A DNA stretch of 17,703 bases from an uncultured Pseudomonadota bacterium (GCA_903895005.1 CAITSH010000124.1:1-17703); one strand, 5' to 3'. Shown: positions 7,794 to 15,304, numbered from the stretch's first letter. The notes: generated by a model not told the origin, from the letters alone. Made by a program: numbers and translations.

Positions 7794-8801
7794 TTATTTT
7801 GCACCCTTTGCCGCGGCGAGTTCCTTTTCCAGCTGTTCGATGCGGTTTTGCATGCCCGCGAGCCGGTTGTTGAGCAGGCCGACGTTGAAGAAGGTCACGT
7901 TCTCGGCCGGCGCATCGAGCGTGTTGCCGTAGCCCAGCCAGGATGAGTCGTAGACCTTGACGTTCTTGAAGCCCAGTTGCTGCAGCACGCCGGCCGTTTC
8001 AGATGCGCGCGCACCGCTCTGGCAATAGACGATGGTTTCTTTTTCCGGATCGAGTTTCGAATACAGCGCCTTGAGCGCTTCGACGGGTTTAAGCGACATG
8101 CCGGCGTTGCTCGATACCTGCTTGCGCGACAGCTTGTTGGCCGTGTCCGGGTCGATCCAGTTGTGTTCGTAAGGAATATTCAGGGCGCCGGGGATGTGGC
8201 CGCCGCGGATGGCGCGAATGTCCTCGCCGGCGAACTCCTTTGCCGTGCGCACGTCGAGTATCTGCACGTCGGCCCGGCCCACCCGCGCGATCATGTCGCG
8301 CGTGCTGACGCTGACCTTGCTTGAGCCATCGTGCGCCAGTTTAAGTGACAGCGCCTTGCCGGCTGTCGCGCCCTGCGCGACGCTGCGCCCTGCGCCGGTC
8401 CAGTCTTCGATGCCTTCGTGGTAGACGCGCGCGTTCTTTGCGCCGAAATATTGCAGCGTGTACTGGCCGAAGTAGGGTTGCCAGCCGCCGCGGTTGCCGT
8501 AGATCACCACTTCGCGCGCCGGATCGATGCCCGCGGCGCCGAGCAGTTTTTCGATTTGCGCAACCGCGATGAAGTCTTCGGTGTTGGCGTCGCGCAGCAC
8601 GGCCGGGGCATCGCCGATGTTGACCGCGCCCGGAAGGTGGCCCTTGGCAAACGCATCGGCCGGTCGCACGTCCCAGATGAGGGCATTGCGGCCCATGGCC
8701 TCGGTCACGCCGGCGGCATCAATGATCACGCTTTGCGCGATGGCGGTTTGCAGCCACAGCACAGACAGTGCGGCGGCGAAAATCAGGACTGTTTTTCTCA
8801 T
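7794..8801 (-). CDS. Exported tandem-rhodanese sulfurtransferase
   Basis: ATG at 8801 has GGAG about 8 bases upstream and gives 335 residues with a signal peptide (1-22, cleavage near AIAQ). Two rhodanese domains follow. The N-terminal one (about 25-140) has WDVRPADAFAKGHLPGAVNI but a glycine (IYGNRGG) where the active cysteine would be. The C-terminal one (about 165-290) has LDVRTAKEF and the active loop CQSGARA with Cys260. An inactive first and active second domain is typical of thiosulfate/mercaptopyruvate sulfurtransferases. The last 30 residues form a short coiled coil (RLAGMQNRIEQLEKELA), which is unusual for the family and suggests oligomerisation. It is the first gene of a minus-strand run; the sulfur donor and acceptor are unknown. 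Confidence 0.9.
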   Translation of the reverse strand: MRKTVLIFAAALSVLWLQTAIAQSVIIDAAGVTEAMGRNALIWDVRPADAFAKGHLPGAVNIGDAPAVLRDANTEDFIAVAQIEKLLGAAGIDPAREVVIYGNRGGWQPYFGQYTLQYFGAKNARVYHEGIEDWTGAGRSVAQGATAGKALSLKLAHDGSSKVSVSTRDMIARVGRADVQILDVRTAKEFAGEDIRAIRGGHIPGALNIPYEHNWIDPDTANKLSRKQVSSNAGMSLKPVEALKALYSKLDPEKETIVYCQSGARASETAGVLQQLGFKNVKVYDSSWLGYGNTLDAPAENVTFFNVGLLNNRLAGMQNRIEQLEKELAAAKGAK

Positions 8802-8921
8802 GGGGACTCCGGATCGAACGTAATCTGTTTGTGAACGCGCCTGGGGCGAAGCTGCGGCGTGTGATTCTTCGTTTGCAAGCCTTTCGTGTGCGAACTTGGG
8901 TTGCCGCGTGTTCAGGCTCCG

Positions 8922-8950
8922 CGAAGATGCCGTGTATTTTGGCATATTCG
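8922..8950. promoter_or_regulatory. Dyad symmetry, possible operator
   Basis: CGAAGATGCC (8922-8931) and GGCATATTCG (8941-8950) are inverted copies matching at 9 of 10 bases, with a 9-base AT-rich spacer. In a divergent promoter region this is a plausible regulator-binding site, though an RNA hairpin is equally possible. Confidence 0.45.
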
Positions 8951-9041
8951 GCCGCCGTGTCGCGAGCCTCAACTTTGGCGCGATTGTGCCGATATCTGCT
9001 ACGTCCGGGGCGGTTTGCGACCAGCGTTGTTTCGTCCCCGT

Positions 9042-9064
9042 CGTTGTGAGTACACGTTGTGAGT
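9042..9064. repeat. 10-bp direct repeat upstream of the GGDEF gene
   Basis: CGTTGTGAGT occurs at 9042-9051 and 9055-9064, a 13-bp period, starting 55 bases before the GGDEF start. It may be a protein-binding site; no known regulator is recognised. Confidence 0.4.
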
Positions 9065-9096
9065 CCCCGTACGCGAGCCTTGCCTGAATCCAGTCC

Positions 9097-9933
9097 ATGA
9101 GCGCCGTTAGCAATAGGGATCCCCAGCCTGACCGGCACGCCGCGGTCGCCGACGCCCCGCGTGGCGAGCCCGCATGCCATGTCGGCGGTATCAACCTGAC
9201 CGAGGCGTTGCGCCTGCTGCGCCAGGGCGGTGTCACAGCGCCCGCGGTGCCCCCAGCGACGGCATTGACCGCAGTGCCCGATGCGCCGAATCTGTCCGAT
9301 GTGAAGGCGATGAACGAGGTCGGCTCCGGTCAGGTCAATGCGATACTGCAACAGGTCATCGACGGTTTGTGTGCCTTGTCTACGCGCGACGGACTGACCG
9401 GTCTTTCCAACCGGCGAAGCTTTCGCAGCGAGCTTGAACGGGAAATCGAGCGCAGCGCGCGGACCGGTGGTGACTTCGGCCTGCTGCTGATCGACATCGA
9501 TCATTTCAAGCACGTCAACGACACCTACGGGCATGTCGCCGGCGACCGCGTGCTCTGCGTACTGGCGAACCTGCTGGCTACGGGCTTTCGCCCCATGGAT
9601 ACGGTGGCCCGCTTTGGCGGCGAGGAGTTTGCCGCAATCATGCCTAACAGTCCTTTGCCGCAATCGCGCCAGATCGCCGAGCGCGTTATCGCGCGCATCG
9701 CGCAGGAGCGCATCGAGATCGCGCCTGGCGTTGAGATTTCGATTACCGCCAGCATGGGGGTGACCTGCGCACGCGCATGGCTCACCCACGATGCCGACGC
9801 GCTGGTCGATGCGGCCGACCGCAACCTGTACCGGGCCAAGCGCGAGGGGCGCAATCGCGTTGTCTGGGACCAATTGCCTGACAGCGCGCTGACCGGCGGC
9901 GAGCGCCGCCTGCTGCTCGAACTGTCGGAATGA
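9097..9933 (+). CDS. GGDEF-domain diguanylate cyclase
   Basis: The 278-residue protein has a C-terminal GGDEF domain (about residues 95-258) that makes cyclic di-GMP from two GTP. Visible motifs are DGLTGLSNRR, the metal-binding DIDHFKHVND, the active-site GGEEF (174-178) and the inhibitory product-binding RxxD as RPMD (165-168). With both sites intact it should be active and feedback-inhibited. The first 90 residues show no recognised sensor domain and no membrane helix; they are Ala/Pro-rich and then helical (70-95), so the protein is probably cytoplasmic. ATG at 9097 lacks a strong ribosome site, so the start is moderately sure. The stop lies 14 bp before the MinD/FlhG-like gene, suggesting one transcript. 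Confidence 0.93.
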   Translation: MSAVSNRDPQPDRHAAVADAPRGEPACHVGGINLTEALRLLRQGGVTAPAVPPATALTAVPDAPNLSDVKAMNEVGSGQVNAILQQVIDGLCALSTRDGLTGLSNRRSFRSELEREIERSARTGGDFGLLLIDIDHFKHVNDTYGHVAGDRVLCVLANLLATGFRPMDTVARFGGEEFAAIMPNSPLPQSRQIAERVIARIAQERIEIAPGVEISITASMGVTCARAWLTHDADALVDAADRNLYRAKREGRNRVVWDQLPDSALTGGERRLLLELSE

Positions 9934-9947
9934 AAAGGGGCGAAAAA

Positions 9948-10805
9948 ATGAGCACACCAACACCCTTGGCACGCACCATCGCCATCACCAGCGGCAAGGG
10001 CGGTGTCGGCAAGACTTGCGTCGCGGCCAACCTCGCCTGCGCGCTTGCCCGCGACGGCAAACGCGTGCTGGTGCTCGACGCGGACCTCGGCCTTGCCAAC
10101 CTGGACATCGTCCTAAACCTTCAGCCCGCGGCGACGCTGCAGGACGTGCTCAACGGCACACACCGGGTCGAACAGGTGATGCTCGACGGCCCCGAGGGCA
10201 TCCGCGTGCTGCCAGCCGGGTCGGGACTGATCGAGTCGGCGCACCTCACCGGTGACATGCGCGTGCGCCTGCGCCGTGAGCTGGGAAAACTGGTGCCGAA
10301 TTTTGATTTTTTGTTGATCGACACCGGCGCCGGCATTTCGGACGTGGTCTTGTACACGGCCTCGTTGGCGCAGGAGGTGTTGATGGTGGTCACACCCGAA
10401 CCGACCAGCCTCTCGGATGCCTATGCGACCATCAAGGTGCTGGCGATCCACCAGGCGCGTGCGCATTTCAGCCTCGCCATCAACCAGAACACACCGGGGC
10501 GCAGCGGCGAGGTGCTGGTGCGGCAATTGCAGCAAATTGCCGACCGCTTCCTGCCAGCGTTGCTGGGACATTCGGTTCGTCTCGAATGCGCCGGCACGAT
10601 CCCGGCCGACGCTGCAGTCGAGCGTTCAGTGCGCGCACGCACGCCGGTGATCATCGATGCCCCTGATAGCGGCGCCGCGCAGGCCCTGCGCGATCTTGCG
10701 CGCAGCCTCGCGCTGCATTCGGAACGGCCGCGCGGCCTGCGCTTGCCGGCCGAGGTTCCAGTGACCAGGGCGGTACGCAAGGCGGACACGGCCAGCGTCG
10801 CCTGA
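9948..10805 (+). CDS. MinD/FlhG-like P-loop ATPase
   Basis: ATG at 9948 is preferred over the one at 9930 because AAAGGGG (9934-9940) is a strong ribosome site at the right distance; it gives 285 residues. The deviant Walker A KGGVGKT (17-23) with signature Lys17, the DADLGLANLD motif (44-53), LLIDTGAGI (122-130) and TPEPTSLSDAYATIK (149-163) place it in the MinD/FlhG (FleN, YlxH) group, which dimerises on ATP and controls placement or number of cell structures. The N-terminal DQAxxLR motif by which true FlhG stimulates FlhF is absent, and no flagellar gene lies nearby. The C-terminal 25 residues have some Arg but no clear membrane-targeting helix. The partner may relate to the upstream cyclase; this is inference. 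Confidence 0.88.
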   Translation: MSTPTPLARTIAITSGKGGVGKTCVAANLACALARDGKRVLVLDADLGLANLDIVLNLQPAATLQDVLNGTHRVEQVMLDGPEGIRVLPAGSGLIESAHLTGDMRVRLRRELGKLVPNFDFLLIDTGAGISDVVLYTASLAQEVLMVVTPEPTSLSDAYATIKVLAIHQARAHFSLAINQNTPGRSGEVLVRQLQQIADRFLPALLGHSVRLECAGTIPADAAVERSVRARTPVIIDAPDSGAAQALRDLARSLALHSERPRGLRLPAEVPVTRAVRKADTASVA

Positions 10806-11009
10806 CGGGGCATCCGCGGCGCCCTGTCCTCGGGACCGCCGTGCAAGCTTTAAATCAACTGGCGGCATTACCATTGTTTGGGTTTAGCGGGCGCGTGGGT
10901 CATCCATGCCGCATGCAAGCCTCGTGCTCAAGCCGCCGCGTTCTGGCATATTCCATCCTTCCGCATTCCCCTCATCCTGCATTTTCAAGTGCAAAACCCC
11001 GGAGTCGTC
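10806..11009. other. Intergenic region before the amidase operon
   Basis: This 204-bp gap should hold the operon promoter, but I see no convincing sigma-70 or sigma-54 elements. GCGGCAT (10862-10868) and ATGCCGC (10906-10912) form a 7-bp inverted repeat 37 bases apart, and TGCAAGC occurs twice (10842-10848, 10914-10920). These may be regulator sites, but could be chance. Confidence 0.3.
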
Positions 11010-11225
11010 ATGAGCAAGCTCACCCCCGAAGACATCCTGTCCACGGCGCGTCGCGTCGGTTGGGCCGTCAGCGCCGAGCGCGCGCAGCAGATTGCCGCCA
11101 CCGCTGCGCCGGCCGTTGAAAAATTTGCCGAGGCGCGCACGCGGCTCAATTTCGACTACGACACGCTGACGCTGCAGGCAGCGAGGGAAATAACAAAAGA
11201 CCTGTCAAATGCGAAAGGCGGCTGA
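11010..11225 (+). CDS. AtzG-like small amidase subunit
   Basis: ATG at 11010 has GGAG (11001-11004) five bases upstream and gives 71 residues. It is short, soluble and mostly helical, with a body like AtzG/DUF4089 proteins: an N-terminal LTPEDIL segment, a central AAPAVEKFAEARTRLNFDYDTL and a C-terminal helix. AtzG-type proteins are GatC-like partners that bind along an AtzE-type amidase and stabilise it. The identification rests mostly on size, pattern and the amidase gene starting one base after its stop. The amidase ribosome site lies inside this gene, so translation is probably coupled. A frame extending upstream to 10878 is not supported by any start signal. Confidence 0.75.
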   Translation: MSKLTPEDILSTARRVGWAVSAERAQQIAATAAPAVEKFAEARTRLNFDYDTLTLQAAREITKDLSNAKGG

Positions 11226-11226
11226 G

Positions 11227-12651
11227 ATGGAAGACATGCTCAAGCTGTCGCTGGTCGATGCCGCCAAGGCCATTCGCGCCAAGAAGGTATCTTCGGTCGA
11301 ACTCACCACCGCCGCCATCGCCAAGGCGCGGCGGCTCAATCCGCATTACAACGCGTTCGTCCGAATCGACGAAGAAAAGGCGCTCGCCAACGCGCGTGCC
11401 TGCGACGCCGAGCTCGCCAAGGGTAAATTGCGCGGTCCGCTGCACGGCCTGCCGCTCGCGCACAAGGACATGTACTACCGGCAGGGTGAGGTCTCGACCT
11501 GCGGCTCGAAAATCCGCGCCGACTGGGTGGCGCCGGTTACCGCCGCCGCGCTCGAGCGTCTTGATGCCGCCGGCCAGGTGCAGATCGGCACGCTCAACAT
11601 GACCGAGTTCGCCTACGGCCCCACCGGCCAGAACGCGTTCCTGGGCGATGCGCGCAACCCTTGGAATCCCGACTACATCACCGGCGGCTCCTCGGCGGGC
11701 TCTGCTGTGTCGGTGGCCTCGCGCACGGTGTTTGGCGCACTCGGTTCGGACACCGCCGGTTCGGTGCGCCTGCCCTCTGCCATTTGCGGCCTTGCTGGCA
11801 TGAAAACCACCTTTGGCCGCGTCTCGCGTTACGGCGCCATGCCGCTGTCGGGCACGCTCGATACCGTCGGCCCGCTGACGCGTACCGTCGCCGACAACGC
11901 GCTGCTCCTGAACATCCTTGCCGGCCAGGACGCGCGCGATCCGCACACCACGGCCGACACCGTGCCCGACTACACCGCCGGCCTCGATAAGCCGGTCAAG
12001 GGACTGCGTATCGGCCGTCCCATCGGATATTTCGACGAGAAGCTCGAGCCCGAAGTGATCGCCGTCATGGATGCCGTCTACGCCGCTTACCGCAAGCTCG
12101 GCTGCGAAGTCATCGACGTGAAGATGCCCGACCTTGATGTGGTCAACGCCGCCGGTATGCTGGTGACCTGGGGCGACGTGATTGCCATTCACGGCGACTG
12201 GATGAAAAACCGCCCCGGAGATTACACGCCACAAACGCGCGGCCGCATCGAGGTCACGCTCGGTGTTTCGGCGCAGGACTACGGCGATGCGCTGCGCTTT
12301 CGCGGCCCGGCGCTGCTTGAATTCAACCAGACGGTGTTCGGCAAGTGTGATGTCGTGGTTGCACCGGTACTCTCGTACCCGGTGCCCAAGCTCTCGGATG
12401 TCGATGTCTCCGGCGGCCCCAACACCATGCGCATCCTCAACGAGATCACGCGCCTGATGCGGCCGGTGAACTACCTTGGCCTGCCGGCGTTGTCGGTCCC
12501 CGGCGGCTTCACACCCAATGGCCTGCCCTGCGGCTTCCAGGTCATAGGCAAGCCCTTCGCCGAGCCGCTGCTCTATCGCGTCGGTGCGGCCTACGAAAAG
12601 GAAAGCGGGCTTGCGGCGCGTGCGCCTGAATTGCTCGCAGGGCCGGGCTGA
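11227..12651 (+). CDS. Amidase-signature family hydrolase (AtzE/GatA-like)
   Basis: ATG at 11227 follows AAAGG (11214-11218) by 8 bases and gives 474 residues; an ATG at 11209 would overlap the upstream gene. The Ser-cisSer-Lys triad is complete: Lys80 in HGLPLAHKD, Ser155 in the GGSSAGSA signature and nucleophile Ser179 in GSDTAGSVRLPS. Length matches single-domain amidases. Such enzymes hydrolyse amides to acid plus ammonia or amine. With an AtzG-like partner upstream rather than gatC and gatB, a role in tRNA amidation is unlikely and a catabolic amidase such as AtzE is a better model. The GST-like gene starts one base after its stop. The substrate cannot be read from sequence. Confidence 0.93.
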   Translation: MEDMLKLSLVDAAKAIRAKKVSSVELTTAAIAKARRLNPHYNAFVRIDEEKALANARACDAELAKGKLRGPLHGLPLAHKDMYYRQGEVSTCGSKIRADWVAPVTAAALERLDAAGQVQIGTLNMTEFAYGPTGQNAFLGDARNPWNPDYITGGSSAGSAVSVASRTVFGALGSDTAGSVRLPSAICGLAGMKTTFGRVSRYGAMPLSGTLDTVGPLTRTVADNALLLNILAGQDARDPHTTADTVPDYTAGLDKPVKGLRIGRPIGYFDEKLEPEVIAVMDAVYAAYRKLGCEVIDVKMPDLDVVNAAGMLVTWGDVIAIHGDWMKNRPGDYTPQTRGRIEVTLGVSAQDYGDALRFRGPALLEFNQTVFGKCDVVVAPVLSYPVPKLSDVDVSGGPNTMRILNEITRLMRPVNYLGLPALSVPGGFTPNGLPCGFQVIGKPFAEPLLYRVGAAYEKESGLAARAPELLAGPG

Positions 12652-12652
12652 G

Positions 12653-13486
12653 ATGCTGAAACTGTACAAATCCGGCAACTCCATTTGCACGCAAAAGGTG
12701 ATGATCACCCTGCGCGAAAAAGGCCTCGAACCGGAGATGCACAATATCAACCTGTTTGCCAACGAGCAGTACGACCCGGCCTACCTCAAGATCAATCCAA
12801 AGGGCGTGGTGCCGACCCTCATTGACGAGGGTCGCGTCATCGTCGAGTCGACGCTGATTTGTGAGTACCTTGACGATGCCTACCCGGCGCCGCGCCTGGT
12901 GCCTGCCGACCCCTGGCAAAAGGCGCAAATGCGCCTGTGGAGCAAGGCCATAGACGAGGGTATTTTCGAGGCGACGCGCGAGATCAGTTTCTCGGCCATG
13001 TTCCGTGAAAAGCTGCGTGCCATGAGCGAAGCGCAACGCGAAACACGTTTTCGCAATGTCGGTGATCCGCAGCGCAGCGCGCGCTACAGGTCGACCTACG
13101 CCGAGGGCGTTGCTTCGCCATATGTGTTTCAGGCGATTGCATCTTATGAAAAGCTGTTCAAGAACATGGAAAAGGCGCTGGAAGAGGGCGCTCCGTGGAT
13201 GCTCGGCGCCGACATGACGCTGGCCGACATCAACCTGATGCCTTTTGTTGCCAGGATCAACTACCTCAACCTGCTCGACTTGTGGACCGCCGAACGCCCT
13301 CAGGTGATGTCCTGGTGGCGGCGTGTGCAGGACGTGCCAAGCTTCAGGGCTGCCATAACCGCGCAGACCAGCGAGACGGACGCCGCCAGCATGAAAACCC
13401 ACGGCACCAACATCAAGGAACAAATGCGGGCAAGGCGCGAGGCGTATCTTGGCGCGCTTGCGACCCCCGCCACCCCAGCCAACTGA
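12653..13486 (+). CDS. Glutathione S-transferase family protein
   Basis: ATG at 12653 lies one base after the amidase stop and starts directly at the thioredoxin fold (MLKLYKSGNSICTQKVMITL). GVVPTLI (51-57) holds the conserved cis-proline and ES (65-66) the glutathione gamma-glutamyl contact. The helical C-terminal domain has the GADMTLADINLMPF capping motif. At 277 residues it is longer than the usual 200-220, with extra sequence around 100-165 and a 40-residue charged tail. Members of this family may conjugate, isomerise or dehalogenate substrates using glutathione; which applies is unknown. The location in the operon suggests it processes the same substrate as the amidase or the downstream BKACE enzyme. 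Confidence 0.9.
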   Translation: MLKLYKSGNSICTQKVMITLREKGLEPEMHNINLFANEQYDPAYLKINPKGVVPTLIDEGRVIVESTLICEYLDDAYPAPRLVPADPWQKAQMRLWSKAIDEGIFEATREISFSAMFREKLRAMSEAQRETRFRNVGDPQRSARYRSTYAEGVASPYVFQAIASYEKLFKNMEKALEEGAPWMLGADMTLADINLMPFVARINYLNLLDLWTAERPQVMSWWRRVQDVPSFRAAITAQTSETDAASMKTHGTNIKEQMRARREAYLGALATPATPAN

Positions 13487-13507
13487 TTCAATTTACAGGG
13501 AACGAAC

Positions 13508-14446
13508 ATGACCACACGCCCGAAAAAGAAAGTCATCATCACCTGCGCCGTCACCGGCGCCATCCATACACCGACCATGTCGCCGCACCTGCCGATCACG
13601 CCGCAGGAGATCACCGATGCGGCGGTGGGCGCGGCCGAGGCGGGCGCCGCCATCGTGCACCTGCATGCGCGCGACCCGGTAGACGGGCGCCCGACCCAGG
13701 ACCCGAAATACTTTCGCGAGTTCGCGCCGGCCATCAAGGCGCGCTCGGACGTGGTGATCAACTTCACCACCGGCGGCGCGCCGACCATGGACATCGAAGA
13801 GCGCCTGCAGCCGGCGCTGCAACTGAAGCCCGAGGTCGCCTCGCTCAATATGGGATCGATGAACTTCGGCCTCTATCCCATGCTCAGCCGCTACAAGAGC
13901 TGGAAGCAGCCCTGGGAGGTGCCGTATCTCGCCGAATCAGACGGGCGCATTTTCAAGAACACCTTTAAGGACATCCAGTACATCCTGGAATCGTGCCGCG
14001 CCAATAACACGCGCTTCGAGATCGAGTGCTACGACATCGGGCACCTCTATACTGCGGCGCACTTTCTCGAGCGCCAGCTGGTGGAGCCGCCGCTTTTCAT
14101 CCAGTCGGTGTTCGGCCTGCTCGGGGGCATCGGCCCGCACCCCGAGGACGTGATGCAGATGAAGCGCACCGCCGACCGTCTGTTTGGCAACGACTATGTC
14201 TGGTCGGTTCTGGGTGCGGGGCGCAACCAGATGCCCATCGCGGCGATGTCTGCGGTCATGGGCGGCAATGTGCGCGTGGGTCTCGAGGATTCGCTATGGG
14301 ATGGACCGGGCACGCTTGCCAAGACCAATGCGCAGCAGGTGACGCGCATCCGCTCGATCATTGAGGCGCTGTCGCTCGAAGTGGCAACACCCGACGAGGC
14401 GCGCGACATCCTGCAATTGAAGGGCGGCAACAACGTCGGTTTCTGA
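13508..14446 (+). CDS. DUF849/BKACE family beta-keto acid cleavage enzyme
   Basis: The 312-residue protein belongs to the beta-keto acid cleavage enzymes, whose type member Kce cleaves 3-keto-5-aminohexanoate with acetyl-CoA. The metal ligands are visible: HLHAR (His51, His53) and Glu260 in VRVGLEDSLW. ATG at 13508 has AGGGA six bases upstream. In the first loop, the common GAE motif of Kce-like members is GAIH here (Ile19, His20), so the substrate probably differs from 3-keto-5-aminohexanoate. The gene is last in the operon, 21 bp after the GST gene. The enzyme would take a beta-keto acid, possibly formed after the amidase step, and yield acetoacetate and a new CoA thioester in the type reaction. 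Substrate is unknown. Confidence 0.92.
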   Translation: MTTRPKKKVIITCAVTGAIHTPTMSPHLPITPQEITDAAVGAAEAGAAIVHLHARDPVDGRPTQDPKYFREFAPAIKARSDVVINFTTGGAPTMDIEERLQPALQLKPEVASLNMGSMNFGLYPMLSRYKSWKQPWEVPYLAESDGRIFKNTFKDIQYILESCRANNTRFEIECYDIGHLYTAAHFLERQLVEPPLFIQSVFGLLGGIGPHPEDVMQMKRTADRLFGNDYVWSVLGAGRNQMPIAAMSAVMGGNVRVGLEDSLWDGPGTLAKTNAQQVTRIRSIIEALSLEVATPDEARDILQLKGGNNVGF

Positions 14447-14500
14447 GTGGCGCGCCCAGAGGGTCTTGCGCATGGCTCTTACCGTAGCCGGGCGTGAAAT

Positions 14501-14534
14501 GGCTGAAGATGCCCGACTGGCGAGGGTTTCCGGT
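14501..14534 (+). repeat. Dispersed 34-bp intergenic repeat, copy B
   Basis: Thirty of 34 bases match copy D at 17154-17187. It lies in the 108-bp gap between the convergent BKACE and TauE/SafE genes. Its stem is weak, so it is not a strong intrinsic terminator, but it is the only repeat-like structure in this convergent spacer. Confidence 0.75.
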
Positions 14535-14554
14535 GATTTACGACTGCGGGCCGT

Positions 14555-15304
14555 TCAGCCGTGGGCAAGGGCCCAGATGCCGTTGCACAGGTAAAAGCCG
14601 CCCACCACCGTTACCGTCCAGCGCGTCCACTTGCGAAAGTCGGCGTCGCTCATGCGCTCAAGCACCTTGCGCGACATCGTGGTTGCGGTCATCGACAGCA
14701 CGATCAGGGTGAGGGCGAACCACAACTCCACCGTTCCGCGTCCGGTTTCGAGCAGCGTGCCGAAATAAATGATCTTGAAGATGTGCGTCAGCGTCTGGGA
14801 CGCGGCCTTGGTGGCGATGACGCCGCGCCGGTCGAGCTTGGAATGCAGGAAAAACACATCGAGCAGCGGCCCGGACACGCCCGAGAGCAGCGACAGCACG
14901 GTGCCGATCACGCCGCAGGCGAATGAATGCCAGGGCTTGTCGACATTGAGCTTGAGGCGTTGCGGCAGCATAAAACCGATAAACGGGGTGAGGCCGAGCA
15001 CCACGTAGACCACCGGGCGGCTGCCCACCAGTTGCAGCGACCCAAACACCGCCAGCACCACGCACATGCCCGCGGTGGTGCCGCGAAATACGCGCCAGTC
15101 GATTTCGCGCCGCCACAGCCACGCGCGCCAGCCGTTGGAGGCCATCTGCGACACGCCGTGCGTCATCATCGCCGCGGGTACCGGCAGCAAAACCAGCAAC
15201 ACGCCCATCAGCACCATCCCCCCGGCCATGCCAAGAATGCCGGAGATGAATGACGTGCCGAACACCGTGACGGCGATGGTGGCAAGAACAAGGCTGTGGG
15301 GCAT
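14555..15304 (-). CDS. TauE/SafE family membrane exporter
   Basis: The 249-residue protein is strongly hydrophobic with seven to eight predicted helices in two halves. The first half begins with a GMAGGM motif (25-30); the second has SGVSGPLLDVFFL (141-153) and ATKAASQTLTHIFKI (164-178). These fit the TauE/SafE group, which moves sulfite, sulfoacetate or other small organic anions across the inner membrane. ATG at 15304 is used although the ribosome site is weak. A good sigma-70 promoter lies about 60 bases upstream. It is convergent with the BKACE operon; a role in exporting a product of that pathway is possible but not shown. Confidence 0.9.
   Translation of the reverse strand: MPHSLVLATIAVTVFGTSFISGILGMAGGMVLMGVLLVLLPVPAAMMTHGVSQMASNGWRAWLWRREIDWRVFRGTTAGMCVVLAVFGSLQLVGSRPVVYVVLGLTPFIGFMLPQRLKLNVDKPWHSFACGVIGTVLSLLSGVSGPLLDVFFLHSKLDRRGVIATKAASQTLTHIFKIIYFGTLLETGRGTVELWFALTLIVLSMTATTMSRKVLERMSDADFRKWTRWTVTVVGGFYLCNGIWALAHG

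Larger units (their letters stand above)
8802..9096. promoter_or_regulatory. Divergent intergenic region
   Basis: This 295-bp gap separates the rhodanese gene from the GGDEF gene, so both promoters should lie here. On the minus strand TTGAGG (plus 8967-8972) and GAATAT (plus 8944-8949) are 17 bases apart, a weak candidate for the rhodanese promoter with a long leader. The -10-like part overlaps the dyad at 8922-8950. No good promoter was found for the GGDEF gene. Confidence 0.4.

Noticed and set aside
7745..7804. GTG start that would lengthen the AmiD-like protein by 20 residues
   Set aside because: It would overlap the rhodanese stop, has no ribosome site, and would put a non-signal segment before a good lipoprotein signal.
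9930..9947. Earlier ATG for the MinD/FlhG-like gene, overlapping the GGDEF stop
   Set aside because: The ATG at 9948 has a strong AAAGGGG site at the right spacing, and the added residues do not match the family.
8719..9972. 417-residue open frame on the minus strand
   Set aside because: It runs across the GGDEF gene and the divergent spacer, with no domain and no start signal.
10806..11009. Sigma-54 or sigma-70 promoter before the amidase operon
   Set aside because: CTGGCATATTCC resembles a -24 box or a -10, but no partner element stands at the right distance.
11227..12651. GatA of a tRNA amidotransferase
   Set aside because: No gatB or gatC is present; the small upstream protein fits AtzG and the downstream genes are catabolic.
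11146..12762. Long open frame (538 residues) on the minus strand
   Set aside because: It is antisense to the amidase and parts of its neighbours, which carry full catalytic motifs. It has the Arg/His/Gly-rich composition typical of GC-rich shadow frames.
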